Part shown: positions 36,353 to 45,537 of the stretch, one piece after another
How the letters are laid out: each line of letters opens with the position of its first letter
Position numbering within the stretch: the first letter of the stretch is position 1
Assembly (NCBI GenBank): GCA_964507445.1
Contig: CAZDQF010000002.1
Span: 310,001 to 374,000, forward strand
Direction: 5' to 3'
Length of the DNA: 64,000 nt
From: GCA-2683135 sp964507445
GTDB taxonomy: Bacteria > Planctomycetota > GCA-002687715
Program-made: the position numbers and the translations under genes
The notes under the pieces: model-generated
What the model was told of the DNA's origin: nothing
The model's database searches: none
What the model saw: only the letters and a program-made list of their open reading frames with translations

Positions 36353-36581
36353 ACCAGTACTCCAATCCGGGAGGGGTTGCATGAAGGGGCTTCAGCGTAA
36401 GCGATTCGTGAGGCTCCGGACCGGTCGCCGGGAGACTCCACCGCACCCTCCATCGTGCCACGACGAGGGGCTCTCCTCCAAGACCTCCTGCGTCTCTCAT
36501 GAGCGGGCAATAGACGCGTCCGCGGGTCGGAAACGGCACTTTCCTTCTTGTTCCCGTGGACCAGGGGGCTACTATTTCGGG
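36353..36581. promoter_or_regulatory. Divergent intergenic region upstream of efflux operon
   Basis: About 230 bases between the secreted paralogue B gene and the Cys-rich gene that opens the efflux operon. Promoters in both directions are expected. No operator, riboswitch or terminator was recognised. Confidence 0.3.
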
Positions 36582-37055
36582 ATGGCCTTCGGCTCCCGAA
36601 CCCAGCGCGTGGCCCTCTTTGCTCAGATCCTCGCGATCATCCCCCTGCTCCTGCCGGGAGGGATCATCCTCTCCGTCTGCGTTCAGGACGGGGCCTTGGG
36701 TCTGCATGGGGCCACCTGGACCAGCTGCGGCGATACTTGCGAGTGCTGCGCTGATGCCGGGAGCCCGACGGGCGAGCCCTCCGGGTGCTGCAGCAGGGAA
36801 GGACTCGCTGGTGGCGAGCGGAGCCTGCGAGACGCACCTGCGCCGGAGCCGACTGCTTCTTGCTGCGTCATCGTCGGTCGCACCGATGGGGACGCGGGTA
36901 AGCGAGCGAGCAGGTGCGAGGTTGCATCCTTGTCCTTGCCTGCGGCGGCTCCTGTGCCCTGTCGCCCGATGAGCGCCGGCGTGCGCTTCGTCCTGTCTTG
37001 CGTCGCCGTTCAGCCGGTGTTCGTGGGCGCGTTCGTTACCCCGCTCCTGAGCTGA
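36582..37055 (+). CDS. Small Cys-rich membrane/secreted protein at head of efflux operon
   Basis: A 157-residue protein I do not recognise. ATG 36582 is chosen because it opens directly onto a hydrophobic segment (ALFAQILAIIPLLLPGGIIL) after a short basic stretch. A Cys-rich middle follows, including TSCGDTCECCAD, SGCCS and SCCVIVG, then a second hydrophobic segment near the C-terminus. Cys pairs of this type can bind thiophilic metals. It lies about 80 nt upstream of a TolC-like lipoprotein gene on the same strand. Metal sensing or binding for the exporter is inference. GC3 is high, which supports coding. Confidence 0.6.
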   Translation: MAFGSRTQRVALFAQILAIIPLLLPGGIILSVCVQDGALGLHGATWTSCGDTCECCADAGSPTGEPSGCCSREGLAGGERSLRDAPAPEPTASCCVIVGRTDGDAGKRASRCEVASLSLPAAAPVPCRPMSAGVRFVLSCVAVQPVFVGAFVTPLLS

Positions 37056-37136
37056 TCCTCATCCTCCGCGTCTCGTGCCCGGATCTGGTCCCGGGTTCGT
37101 TTGTCTCCATTGCACCTCTTGCGGAGGAGCCTTCTC

Positions 37137-38558
37137 GTGAGCGTAGCTCGCTACCGATCGCTATCTGTTGTCCTGTTGATTTCGTGTTGGGGGCTGCTTG
37201 GTTGCAGCGCGCCGCCACCTCGTCCGATCGCCTTGGAGAAGATTGTGTCGAGCGTGGAGGAGCGCGCCGAACCGAGGGGCGACCTCGTCCGGGCGGCGTT
37301 CGAACTTCACGACGCACCGCCCCTGGGGCTGCGTGTCCCGGATCGCTGGGATCCCGGGACTGCTCCGGAGACGGATGTCTTCTGGCACGCCCACGCGGTC
37401 GCCTTCGAGCCGAGGGTGCAGGCGTCTCGCCGTGCCTGGCGTGCGGCGCTGCGAAGGGCTGACGGCGCTGGTTCGCCCGGCCGCACCGGGGTGGCCTACC
37501 GGCTGGAGGACGCAGACGACCTGCGCCGCCAGAATGACCTGGTGGCGACCTTCGACCTGTTGGGCCTGCTCGGCCTGGGTCCGAGGAAAGCGGAAGAGCA
37601 GGTCGCCCTCGGCGCCGTGGACCTCGCCTTCGGGGAGTTGGAGGAGCACATCTGGGCTGCGGTCTTCGAAGTGGATCGCGCGCGGGTGGGGTTCGCGGCG
37701 GCAGGGGCGCGGTTGACGGCGCTTCGTGGGTTGCTGGCGCAAGCCCTGGAGACATCTCGTCGCTTCGAGCTCCTGCATGAGCGGGGGCGCCTGGCCACGG
37801 GCGTGATCGGACGTGTTCGGTCCATCGTCACGGGTCTTCGAGGCCGCGTCCATCATCATGAGGCGGCGGTGGCTCGCGCAAGGGAGCGGCTGGCGAGGGC
37901 CGCGGGCCTGCCGCCGACGGCGGTGACGCTGGACGCGGTGTCAGCGCAGTTGTTGGCTGCGGAGCGCTTGCCGGAGCAAGGCCCTCCATCGGTCCCTGCG
38001 GCGGAGCTGCTGCAGGCCGTCCCCCGGTTGCGGGCTGCCAGGTTCGCCTATGCCCTGGCGGAGGCCCGCCTGCGCTATGCGGCGGCCGGTTGGTGGCCTG
38101 GGTTGCGCGTCGGGCCGGGGCTGAAGATCAGACCGGACGAGTTCCTGACGGGCGGCGTTCTGGCGTTGGACTTGCCGTGGCCGGCCCGCGTGTCCGCGCA
38201 GATCGAAGAGGCGGTCGAGCTGCGTGAGCAGGCTCGCGAGGTCATCGAGAGCGACCTCGTCGCCATCATGGCCCGTGTCCGTGCCGCGACCTCGGAGCTC
38301 TCCGTGGCGCGCAACCATCAGGCCTATCACGCGCCGGTGATGGAGAGCGAGAGCCTTCGGACGTGGCATGCGGTGCGAGCCCGCGCCTCGGTGGAAGAGA
38401 CGGCGAGCGCGGTGAACGCGTGGGTGGATGCGCTGAACCTGCGGATCGTCTCCGTCCTGGGTGTGGTGGACAGCGCCGAGCAGGTGTGGCTTTCGGACCT
38501 GTCCCTGCGGGAATCCAGCGGGCTCCCGCCGGGCTTCGAAGGGAGGGCGCAACCATGA
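37137..38558 (+). CDS. TolC-family outer-membrane efflux lipoprotein
   Basis: The outer-membrane channel component of the exporter, 473 residues. GTG 37137 follows GGAGG at 9 nt; a TTG at 37101 would lengthen the leader. The N-terminus ends in LLGCSAPPP, a lipobox with Cys20 as the acylated residue. Long, Ala/Arg/Glu-rich helices with heptad-like pattern (about residues 130-290 and 360-450) match the coiled-coil barrel of TolC-like OEPs; the two halves are weakly repeated. Sequence is diverged and the family call rests on layout and operon position. The stop overlaps the HlyD start by 4 nt (ATGA). Confidence 0.75.
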   Translation: MSVARYRSLSVVLLISCWGLLGCSAPPPRPIALEKIVSSVEERAEPRGDLVRAAFELHDAPPLGLRVPDRWDPGTAPETDVFWHAHAVAFEPRVQASRRAWRAALRRADGAGSPGRTGVAYRLEDADDLRRQNDLVATFDLLGLLGLGPRKAEEQVALGAVDLAFGELEEHIWAAVFEVDRARVGFAAAGARLTALRGLLAQALETSRRFELLHERGRLATGVIGRVRSIVTGLRGRVHHHEAAVARARERLARAAGLPPTAVTLDAVSAQLLAAERLPEQGPPSVPAAELLQAVPRLRAARFAYALAEARLRYAAAGWWPGLRVGPGLKIRPDEFLTGGVLALDLPWPARVSAQIEEAVELREQAREVIESDLVAIMARVRAATSELSVARNHQAYHAPVMESESLRTWHAVRARASVEETASAVNAWVDALNLRIVSVLGVVDSAEQVWLSDLSLRESSGLPPGFEGRAQP

Positions 38559-40063
38559 GCCGCGCTGGAAGCGTCGACCTGGAGGCCCTGGCGCGCTCGG
38601 ACGCGCAGTCCTCCGTGACCCCGCCGCGACGACGGTGGGTGTTCTGGCTCGTGCCGGTGGTGCTGGCGGCGGGGTTCCTGGCCGTGTTCTACGACACCGC
38701 TCGGGACCTGCTGGTCCCGGCCACGAAGGTGACCACTGTACGACCCATCGCCGCCACCGACGCCGCGCCGGTCGCGGGCTCCATCGTCTTCCAGGCCGCC
38801 GGCTGGGTCGAGCCAGACCCCTATCCGATTCGGGTGACGGCGTTGGCTGAGGGCGTGGTGAGCCGAATGCTGGTGCAGGAGGCGGACAAGGTCTCTCGCG
38901 GAGACGTGGTCTGCGAGCTCGTGGCGGAGGATGCGGAGATCGCATTCAACATCGCCGAGGCAGCCCTCATCCGCACCCGCGCAGACCTTGAACTGGCCCG
39001 GGTCGAGGAGAGGAACGCGCGGGAGTCCTTCGCCGCCGCCATCGACGTGACCCAGGCCTTGGGGGTGGCGCGGGCGGAATCTGACGGGAGAGCCCGGGAT
39101 GTGGATCGTCGGGTGGCCGACGTGGCGGAGGCAGGGGCCGCGGTCACGGTGGCCGAGCAGGACCTCGCGACCCGGAACTTCCTGCGCCAGCGGGACGCCG
39201 TGGGCCCATGGCAGGTGGAGCTGGCGGCGGCGAAGTTGCAGGAGGCCCGTGCCCACGTGGCCGCCCTCAAGGCGGAGCAGGGACGGGCCGTAGCGGAGGC
39301 GGTCAAGGCGAAGGCGAAGCTCCGCAAGGCGGAGCGCGACATGGAGCTCCGGCTGGTCGAGACGCTGCGGGTCGAGAAGGCGGCGGCGGCGTTGGTCCGA
39401 GCGACCGCCGCGGTGACCCACGCGGAAGCCACCCTCGAGGAGGCACGGTTGCGCAGGAGTCGGATGCGGGTGGTGGCACCCGCGGACGGCGTGGTGCTGA
39501 TCCGTGATGCTGCGGTGGGCTCCGTGGTTGGTCCGGCGGCGTCCGCGTCGGCGGTCTGCCACCTCTACGACCCCGGCAAGCTCCGGGTCCGGGTGGACGT
39601 CCCGCAGGGGCAGGTGTCCCGCGCGTCCGCGGGTCAACGCGCAGAGATCCGGTGTGACGCCCGGAGAGGCAAGCCATACCAGGGGCGGGTGCTGCGGATC
39701 GTGGACGCCGCGGACATCCAGAAGGTGACCCTGGAGGTCCAGGTGGCGTTCCTCGACCCCGACGACCTGGTCAAGCCGGACATGCTTTGCCAGGTGACGG
39801 TGTTCGGCGCGGAGGACAGCTCGTCGCCGACCCCGGTCGCTTCCGCTGTCCGCATCCCGCACCGTTGTGTGGTCTCGGGAGACTCCGTTTGGTTGATTGA
39901 TGTCACCACGGGCCGCGCGATGCGTCGTCGGGTCAAGCTGGGGCAACGGTCCGGGGACACCGTGGTGGTGCTGGAAGGACTGAACGTCACTGATCGTGTG
40001 ATCGACGGCGGGACATCGGCGTTGACCGAAGGGGACCGGGTTGAAGAAGGAGCGGGTTCATGA
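38555..40063 (+). CDS. HlyD-family periplasmic adaptor (membrane fusion protein)
   Basis: The adaptor that bridges the inner-membrane ABC pump and the outer-membrane channel, 502 residues. GGGAGGG precedes ATG 38555. Order: cytoplasmic N-terminus, one transmembrane helix (VFWLVPVVLAAGFLAVFY), barrel-sandwich half with GVVSRMLVQEADKVSRGDVVCEL, long coiled-coil (about 130-310), second lipoyl half RMRVVAPADGVVLI, and a beta-barrel with LRVRVDVPQGQVSRASAGQ. It is coupled by 4-nt overlaps to the TolC-like and ATPase genes. Confidence 0.9.
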   Translation: MSRAGSVDLEALARSDAQSSVTPPRRRWVFWLVPVVLAAGFLAVFYDTARDLLVPATKVTTVRPIAATDAAPVAGSIVFQAAGWVEPDPYPIRVTALAEGVVSRMLVQEADKVSRGDVVCELVAEDAEIAFNIAEAALIRTRADLELARVEERNARESFAAAIDVTQALGVARAESDGRARDVDRRVADVAEAGAAVTVAEQDLATRNFLRQRDAVGPWQVELAAAKLQEARAHVAALKAEQGRAVAEAVKAKAKLRKAERDMELRLVETLRVEKAAAALVRATAAVTHAEATLEEARLRRSRMRVVAPADGVVLIRDAAVGSVVGPAASASAVCHLYDPGKLRVRVDVPQGQVSRASAGQRAEIRCDARRGKPYQGRVLRIVDAADIQKVTLEVQVAFLDPDDLVKPDMLCQVTVFGAEDSSSPTPVASAVRIPHRCVVSGDSVWLIDVTTGRAMRRRVKLGQRSGDTVVVLEGLNVTDRVIDGGTSALTEGDRVEEGAGS

Positions 40064-40749
40064 GTTTCGTCCAGCTACGTTCGGTCACCAAGACCTATCG
40101 CCTCGGCGAGCACCTGGTCACGCCCTTGCAGGACGTCAGCCTGGACCTGGCTGCCGGGGAGTTCCTGGTGCTCCTCGGGCCTTCCGGCAGCGGCAAGAGC
40201 ACGCTGCTCAATCTCATCGCCGGCATCGATAGGCCGGATGAGGGCGAGATCCGGGTCGGGGCGCAGGACCTCGGTGGGCTGTCCCGAGCCGGCGCCGCGG
40301 ACTGGAGGGCCCGCACCATCGGTTACGTGTTCCAGGACTACAGCCTGGTCCCGGTCCTCACGGCCTACGAGAACGTGGAGATCCCCCTCTGGTTGTTCCG
40401 CATGAGCCGCGCGGAGCGCCATCGTCGTGTGTCCCTGGCCCTGGAGGCGGTCGGACTGGAGGATCGCCACGCCCACCTGCCGAAGCAACTGTCCGGCGGT
40501 CAGCAGCAGCGCGTGGCGATCGCCCGCGCCATCGTGGCGGACCCGGACCTGATCGTGGCGGACGAGCCCACGGGGAACCTGGACGAGGACTCCGCCCAGG
40601 AGGTCCTCCACCTGCTCGAGCGGTTCAACAAGGAGCGGGGCAAGACCATCCTCATGGTGACCCACGATGCTCGGGCGGTGGCTCGGGGGACGCGGGCCAT
40701 GCGCCTGGATAAGGGGAGGCTGTTGTCGTTTGAGGAGGTGGCCGGATGA
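40060..40749 (+). CDS. MacB/LolD-type ABC transporter ATP-binding protein
   Basis: The ATPase for the FtsX-type permeases, 229 residues. Walker A is GPSGSGKSTLL, Q-loop in YVFQDYSLVP, signature LSGGQQQRVAIARAI, Walker B LIVADEPTGNLD and the H-loop in ILMVTHDARA. This is the standard layout of the LolD/MacB/FtsE group, which drives mechanotransmission rather than substrate passage through the membrane. ATGA overlaps on both sides tie it to HlyD and the first permease. Confidence 0.95.
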   Translation: MSFVQLRSVTKTYRLGEHLVTPLQDVSLDLAAGEFLVLLGPSGSGKSTLLNLIAGIDRPDEGEIRVGAQDLGGLSRAGAADWRARTIGYVFQDYSLVPVLTAYENVEIPLWLFRMSRAERHRRVSLALEAVGLEDRHAHLPKQLSGGQQQRVAIARAIVADPDLIVADEPTGNLDEDSAQEVLHLLERFNKERGKTILMVTHDARAVARGTRAMRLDKGRLLSFEEVAG

Positions 40750-41897
40750 CCGTCAGAGACACGCTTCTCATGGTGCGGAAGAACCTGCTCCGGCGCCGCC
40801 TCCGTACCTTCCTGACCATTCTCGGGGTGGGCCTCGCGGTCATGCTCCTGGTGGGGACCGAGTCGTTCTCCGCTGGGATGGACCGCGCGCTGAAGTCCGG
40901 GGACAAGGCGCGGACCCTGATCGTCTATCGCAAGAACCGCTACTGCCCCCAGACGTCCTTCCTGCCAGAGCGCTACATGGAGGAGATCCGCTCCGTCGAC
41001 GGGGTGGAGTCGGTGCTCCCGGTGAAGGTGTTCCTGAACAACTGCCGCACCAATCTGGACATGATCACGTTCCACGGCACCCCGGTGGAGGAGCTGCTGG
41101 CGGCGCGGGATGTCGAGGTGTTGGAGGGCGATCTGGAGGCGTTCCGGCGAGAACGTGACGCGGCCCTGGTGGGGCGTGTCTTCGCGGCCCGCCGCGGACT
41201 CACCGTCGGGGAGAAGTTCCGGTTCGGCGAGATCGTCGTCAAGGTGGTCGGTATCTTCGCCTCATCGGACTCGACTCAGGAGGCGGTGGTCCTGACACAC
41301 CTGGAGTTCCTGCAGCGAGCGGGGCCCGTGAACCGGTTGGGGACCGTGACCCAGTTCGAGGTGAGGATCGACGACCCCGAACGAGCAGACGTGATCGGAG
41401 ACGAGATCGACGCCCGCCTCGCGGCAGCAGAGGAACCCACCGACACCCGCCCGTTGTCCGCGTTCCTGGAGCGCGCCACCACGGACCTGCGGGAGATCCT
41501 CACCTTCGGCCGCATGTTCGGTCTGGCGTGCGTGGTGGTGGTGGTGGTGCTCGTGGCCAACACCATCTACATGGCCGTCAACGAGCGGCGTCGCGAGCTG
41601 GGGGTGATGCGGGCGGTGGGATTCAAGGCGCCCCATCTGGCGCTCATGGTGCTCGGCGAGTCGGCGGTCATCGCCGTCACCGGCGGGGTCCTCGGGCTCC
41701 TGGGCATGGCGGCGGTCATCAACTTCACCGGACTGGCGGTGGGGGTGGAGGGCGTGCAGGTGAGCTTCGCCATGACCCTCCCGGTGGTGCTCGGCAGCCT
41801 CGGCTTGACCATCGCGGCCGCCGTCGCGGCCAGCCTGCTGCCCGCCTGGCAGGCCGCACGGATCGATGTCATCAAGGCCATCAGGAGCGGGGCATGA
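40746..41897 (+). CDS. FtsX/MacB-type ABC permease 1
   Basis: An inner-membrane permease of 383 residues with the four-helix FtsX layout: one N-terminal helix (LRTFLTILGVGLAVMLLVG), a long periplasmic domain (about 45-260) and three C-terminal helices (CVVVVVVLVANTIYMAV, ALMVLGESAVIAVTGGVLGL, and a segment around VLGSLGLTIAAAVAASLLPA). The periplasmic domain contains RKNRYCPQTSFLPERY and NNCRTN, with two Cys residues. It forms an operon with permease 2 through an ATGA overlap. Confidence 0.92.
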   Translation: MTVRDTLLMVRKNLLRRRLRTFLTILGVGLAVMLLVGTESFSAGMDRALKSGDKARTLIVYRKNRYCPQTSFLPERYMEEIRSVDGVESVLPVKVFLNNCRTNLDMITFHGTPVEELLAARDVEVLEGDLEAFRRERDAALVGRVFAARRGLTVGEKFRFGEIVVKVVGIFASSDSTQEAVVLTHLEFLQRAGPVNRLGTVTQFEVRIDDPERADVIGDEIDARLAAAEEPTDTRPLSAFLERATTDLREILTFGRMFGLACVVVVVVLVANTIYMAVNERRRELGVMRAVGFKAPHLALMVLGESAVIAVTGGVLGLLGMAAVINFTGLAVGVEGVQVSFAMTLPVVLGSLGLTIAAAVAASLLPAWQAARIDVIKAIRSGA

Positions 41898-43057
41898 CCG
41901 GCTTTCTCCCGCTTCATCAGGCCATCCGAAACCTCGGCAGGCGACCCCTGCGCAGCCTGCTGATGCTGCTGGCTGGGGCTCTGGTCTCGTCGCTGTTCGT
42001 CGCCACGAGCGCGTTCGTCCGCAGCCTCGAGGCGAGTCACCTGGGCAACGCCCCGGAAGACACGGCCATCCTGCTCTCCACCGCGGCGGACGGTGACATC
42101 GTCCGCTCCGCCATGAGCCCTGCGGTCGCAGACCTGGTGGCCGCGGACGTCCCCAGCATCGTGCAGGTCGGGGGCGTCCCAGCGGCGTCACCGGAGATCC
42201 ACATGGGGACGGAGATCCGCGTCACCGGCGACGGGCGGCCGCGGCAGGCGTTCGTCAGGGGGGTGACGGAGCGGGCGTTCCTGGTGCATGGTGGGTTGAG
42301 CGTCGTCGAGGGTGCGTTGCCCGGCCCGGGCGAGGCCCTGGTGGGCCGCCTGGCGGCTGCCAAGAGCGATCTGGACCCAGAGCAGTTGGCCATCGGTCAG
42401 GAGCTGCAGATCGAGGGCGGCAGCTTCGTCGTGTCGGGGATCTTCGCGGCTCCGGGGACTACGGTGGAATCGGAGATCTGGGTCCCCATGAGCGAGCTGC
42501 AGGGGCACTCCCAGCGCGACGACTGCTCCGTGGTCTTCGTGCGTGTGGGTCGGCGCGAGGATCTCTCGGATGTCGACCTGTTCGCCAAGCGACGCCTGGA
42601 TCTCGAGATCCTCAGCGTGCCCACGGACCGGTACTATGCGGAGATGGCCGCTTACTTCGATCCCATCCTCGGCCTTGCCTGGTCCATGGCGATCCTCATC
42701 GGGATCGCTGCGGCTACCGGCGGCGCCAATACGGTGGTGGCTGCGGTTCAGGATCGGGTCCGGGAGCTCGGGACCCTTCGCGCCATCGGCTTCAGGGGCG
42801 GGGCCGTGGTGCTCTCGGTCCTGCAAGAGAACCTGGTCATCGGCATGGCCGGGGCCTTGCTCGGGCTGCTCCTGGCGCGGCTGATGCTCGCGCAGGCCTC
42901 CGTCAGCATGGCCATGACCGCGTTCAGCGTGGACGTGGACCCGGTCAGCGCCCTCGTGGGGCTCGTGGGGATGCTCGTGATCTCGGTCTTGAGCGCCGTC
43001 CCTGCCCTGATGCGTATTCTCCGACTCCCCATCGCCGTGGCGCTGAAGGAGTCGTGA
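41894..43057 (+). CDS. FtsX/MacB-type ABC permease 2
   Basis: A second FtsX-type permease of 387 residues with the same topology: first helix LRSLLMLLAGALVSSLFVA, periplasmic domain, and C-terminal helices including WSMAILIGIAAATGG and VGMLVISVLSAVPA. ATG 41894 overlaps the preceding stop by 4 nt; the longer frame upstream is a shadow of permease 1. Having two distinct permeases suggests a heterodimer like LolCE. It ends 23 nt before the Cys-rich lipoprotein. Confidence 0.92.
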   Translation: MTGFLPLHQAIRNLGRRPLRSLLMLLAGALVSSLFVATSAFVRSLEASHLGNAPEDTAILLSTAADGDIVRSAMSPAVADLVAADVPSIVQVGGVPAASPEIHMGTEIRVTGDGRPRQAFVRGVTERAFLVHGGLSVVEGALPGPGEALVGRLAAAKSDLDPEQLAIGQELQIEGGSFVVSGIFAAPGTTVESEIWVPMSELQGHSQRDDCSVVFVRVGRREDLSDVDLFAKRRLDLEILSVPTDRYYAEMAAYFDPILGLAWSMAILIGIAAATGGANTVVAAVQDRVRELGTLRAIGFRGGAVVLSVLQENLVIGMAGALLGLLLARLMLAQASVSMAMTAFSVDVDPVSALVGLVGMLVISVLSAVPALMRILRLPIAVALKES

Positions 43058-43080
43058 CACCTCTCAACGGAGTTTTCATC

Positions 43081-43599
43081 ATGTTCGACAAGACGTTCAA
43101 CTGGATGGCCTGGGGAATCCTGGGGGGATCATTGCTCCTCGGCTGTGGTGAGGCTGTGGAAGAGGGTCCTTCGGGGCCGAACCCGCTCGAGGGACTCTGG
43201 GTCATGGATGCGCCGACGAACCAACGCACGGTCCTCGACGTGAAGACCAACGCCGGCGTCGGCGACGACGTGGTGGTGGCGGGTCGGATCCAGGACTTCG
43301 TGGATGGCAACGCGCTCATCACGCTCACCGATGCCTCACTCAAGAGTTGCCTGGACGAAGATGGGGCCGATTGCGAGTGCCCTACCCCATGGGACTACTG
43401 CTGCGTGGAGCCGAGTGAGTTCGCGCGGCACACCCTGACCGTGGAGTTTCACGACGACGCGGGGAGCCTGTTCAAGGCCGGCCTCAAGGGGTTCAAGGGG
43501 CTGGATCACCTGCAGCCCGTGGCCGTCGTCGGGACGGTGAACAAGAAGGACGACGCTGGCAACGTGATCATCGTGGGCAGCTCCATCTACCGCAACTGA
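43081..43599 (+). CDS. Cys-rich lipoprotein with OB-like fold at end of efflux operon
   Basis: A 172-residue lipoprotein. ATG 43081 follows CGGAG; a lipobox LLLGC ends the signal peptide at Cys22. The mature part looks like an OB-type beta barrel: VVVAGRIQDFVDGNALITLTD, then VVGTVNKKDDAGNVIIVGSS. A Cys cluster, DCECPTPWDYCCVEP, lies at about residues 100-114. Four Cys residues within nine positions with Pro-Trp-Asp-Tyr between them suggest a metal site. Its place at the end of an export operon, with another Cys-rich protein at the head, hints at metal handling. No function is assigned. Confidence 0.75.
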   Translation: MFDKTFNWMAWGILGGSLLLGCGEAVEEGPSGPNPLEGLWVMDAPTNQRTVLDVKTNAGVGDDVVVAGRIQDFVDGNALITLTDASLKSCLDEDGADCECPTPWDYCCVEPSEFARHTLTVEFHDDAGSLFKAGLKGFKGLDHLQPVAVVGTVNKKDDAGNVIIVGSSIYRN

Positions 43600-43633
43600 G
43601 CGCAGCCATGACCCAGGACTCCCGACCCATGTC

Positions 43634-45232
43634 ATGAGCGCGCCGACCGTCAGGGTTCGAGGCCCCGGTAGCGATCGATGGGCCGTCGCCAACGACTCGC
43701 ACCAGCGGTTGTTCGGCGACGGAGGTGCGTTTCTTCCGGCGCCGCTCGTGGCGGACCGGAGCGTCGTGCGTGAGACCAGGAGCCGGTTCGTGGAGGTCGT
43801 GACCCTGACCTCTGGCGAGCGCGTCGTGGTCAAGCGTCATCCGTACCCCGGTTGGTTCCGTGGCCTCAAGCGACGCCTGCCCAGAGCCCCGGGGCGGGTT
43901 GAGTGGTCCAATGGGCTCAGGCTGCAGCAGCTGGGGGTGCCCTGCGCCGAACCCCTGGCGTACGGGCGCGTCGCGGCGCGAGGAGATGAGGCCGCCGCCG
44001 AGGTCTTGGTGACGCGGTTCCTGGACGGCGCCAGAGAGCTGCGCAAGCTGGCCGAACCGGGGGCCCTTCCGCCGGGGGAGCGTTCGCGGCTGATCGACGT
44101 GCTGGCGGCCCTCGTGCGCCAGCTGCACACGGCTGGCGTCTGCCTCCTGGATCCGCACATGGAGAACTTTCTCGGTTCTCGACGCGGCGCGAACTGGGAG
44201 ATCACCCCCATCGACCTGCGCCGGATGACCCTGGGTGCCCGGTTCGGTGACCAGGCTTGCCAGGAGAACTTGCGGCTGCTCTTTCAGGTCTTCGCCCCTT
44301 CCTGCTCCCGCGCCGAGCGGTTGCAGTTCCTGACGGCGTACATGCAACCCGCTGACCCTCGGGACGTCGCCGATTCTGCTCGATCGTTGGAGTCCTCGGG
44401 ACGGGCTCGTCTGAGGCGTTTCCGGCGTCGCAGGGCGGCGAAAGCTCTGAAGACCAACTCACGGTTCGAGCAGCGGAGCGCCGATGGCGTCCTCTGGAGG
44501 ACCCGACGGAGCTCGGTGGACGAGACCCTGGAGGGCTTGTTGCAACACGCGGAGGACGGGCTCGCTTCACCGGACCGGGTGCTGAAGGAGGGCGGCAACA
44601 CCCGGGTCGTGCTGAAGGACGGCTGGGTCATCAAGCGGGCCATGGCCCGAGGCCGTCGTCACGTGATCGATCGATTCCGCAGGGGGGCGGCATTGCGGGC
44701 CATGCAAACCGCTTACCTGCTTGAGCTTTGCGGGATCCCCACACCCGTGGTGGGGGCTGCCGGGAAGCGGCTGAGGTCCGGTGCCGTGGACCGTCACTAC
44801 CTGATCACGGAGCCGGTGCCAGATGCCCGACATGTCCACGAGGCGGTGGCGACCGGTTCGAGGGACGAACGCCAACGGATGCTGCGGTGTCTCGGGAGGT
44901 TGGTCGGCGACCTGCACACTCATGGACTGGGGCATCGAGACCTCAAGGGCCCCAACATATTGGTGGATGTGCATGGCCAGCTCTGGTTGGTTGATCTGGA
45001 CGGGTTGTCCCTTCGGCGGGAGCTCGGTCCGGGGCGGGTGGCGCACGATATCGCCCGCCTGTTCCGCGACTTGCGGGCCACGGCCGGCATTGACCGGGAC
45101 GAGGAGCTGGAGTTCGCGCAGGCCTACCTGTCCGTGAACGACATGCCGCCACTCGACGTCCCGTCGTTGCTTGAACTCGTGGACGCCCAGCCCCGTGTCC
45201 GGAAGCAACAACCGCAACGTGGGTCGGTTTGA
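43634..45232 (+). CDS. Tandem WaaP/Kdo-kinase-like protein with two kinase-like domains
   Basis: A 532-residue protein with two successive lipopolysaccharide-kinase-like domains, probably cytoplasmic. Domain 1 (about 1-245) has VVVKRHPYP for the ATP-binding Lys and LHTAGVCLLDPHMENFL, in which the usual HxDLxxxN has become LLDPHMEN, followed by ITPIDLRR. Domain 2 (about 300-515) has VIKRAMARGRRHV, then LHTHGLGHRDLKGPNILV and LVDLDGL with normal HRD and DLD motifs. WaaP-like enzymes phosphorylate LPS heptose or Kdo. Domain 2 looks active, domain 1 is altered. ATG 43634 is in frame and follows the lipoprotein gene by 34 nt. Confidence 0.85.
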   Translation: MSAPTVRVRGPGSDRWAVANDSHQRLFGDGGAFLPAPLVADRSVVRETRSRFVEVVTLTSGERVVVKRHPYPGWFRGLKRRLPRAPGRVEWSNGLRLQQLGVPCAEPLAYGRVAARGDEAAAEVLVTRFLDGARELRKLAEPGALPPGERSRLIDVLAALVRQLHTAGVCLLDPHMENFLGSRRGANWEITPIDLRRMTLGARFGDQACQENLRLLFQVFAPSCSRAERLQFLTAYMQPADPRDVADSARSLESSGRARLRRFRRRRAAKALKTNSRFEQRSADGVLWRTRRSSVDETLEGLLQHAEDGLASPDRVLKEGGNTRVVLKDGWVIKRAMARGRRHVIDRFRRGAALRAMQTAYLLELCGIPTPVVGAAGKRLRSGAVDRHYLITEPVPDARHVHEAVATGSRDERQRMLRCLGRLVGDLHTHGLGHRDLKGPNILVDVHGQLWLVDLDGLSLRRELGPGRVAHDIARLFRDLRATAGIDRDEELEFAQAYLSVNDMPPLDVPSLLELVDAQPRVRKQQPQRGSV

Positions 45233-45537
45233 AACAGCCCTGTGGAAAAGAGCCGCTGTCCGCGCCTCAGCCATCGTGACCACTTGCAGGCCAGCGGGTG
45301 ATCGATCCTCCGATTCTTGGCTGAGTTCTCAGCGCGGTCTTCCGCTACATGCGACACTGTCCCGTCCCAGGTCATGGGTCCATGATGCGGGCGAGCCGCA
45401 CTTTGTGCGTGCGTCGCTCGAACTCGTCGCGGCGGCGGGTTGGCGATCGAAGAGAGTCGTCGAGAAACCCCTTGACCGTCCACGGACACCTGCAAGAATG
45501 CTCGCCGCTCAGTTCTTGCTCGGTCGACGCTCAGCAC
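45233..45537. other. Intergenic region without recognisable gene
   Basis: About 305 bases between the tandem kinase gene and yaaA. Overlapping open frames on both strands lack a ribosome site and protein-like character. No tRNA, hairpin with U-tract or repeat was identified. It presumably holds the yaaA promoter. Confidence 0.4.

Noticed and set aside
36582..43599. Macrolide exporter MacAB-TolC assignment
   Set aside because: Two separate FtsX-type permeases and a separate ATPase differ from the fused MacB, and the Cys-rich partners do not belong to MacAB.
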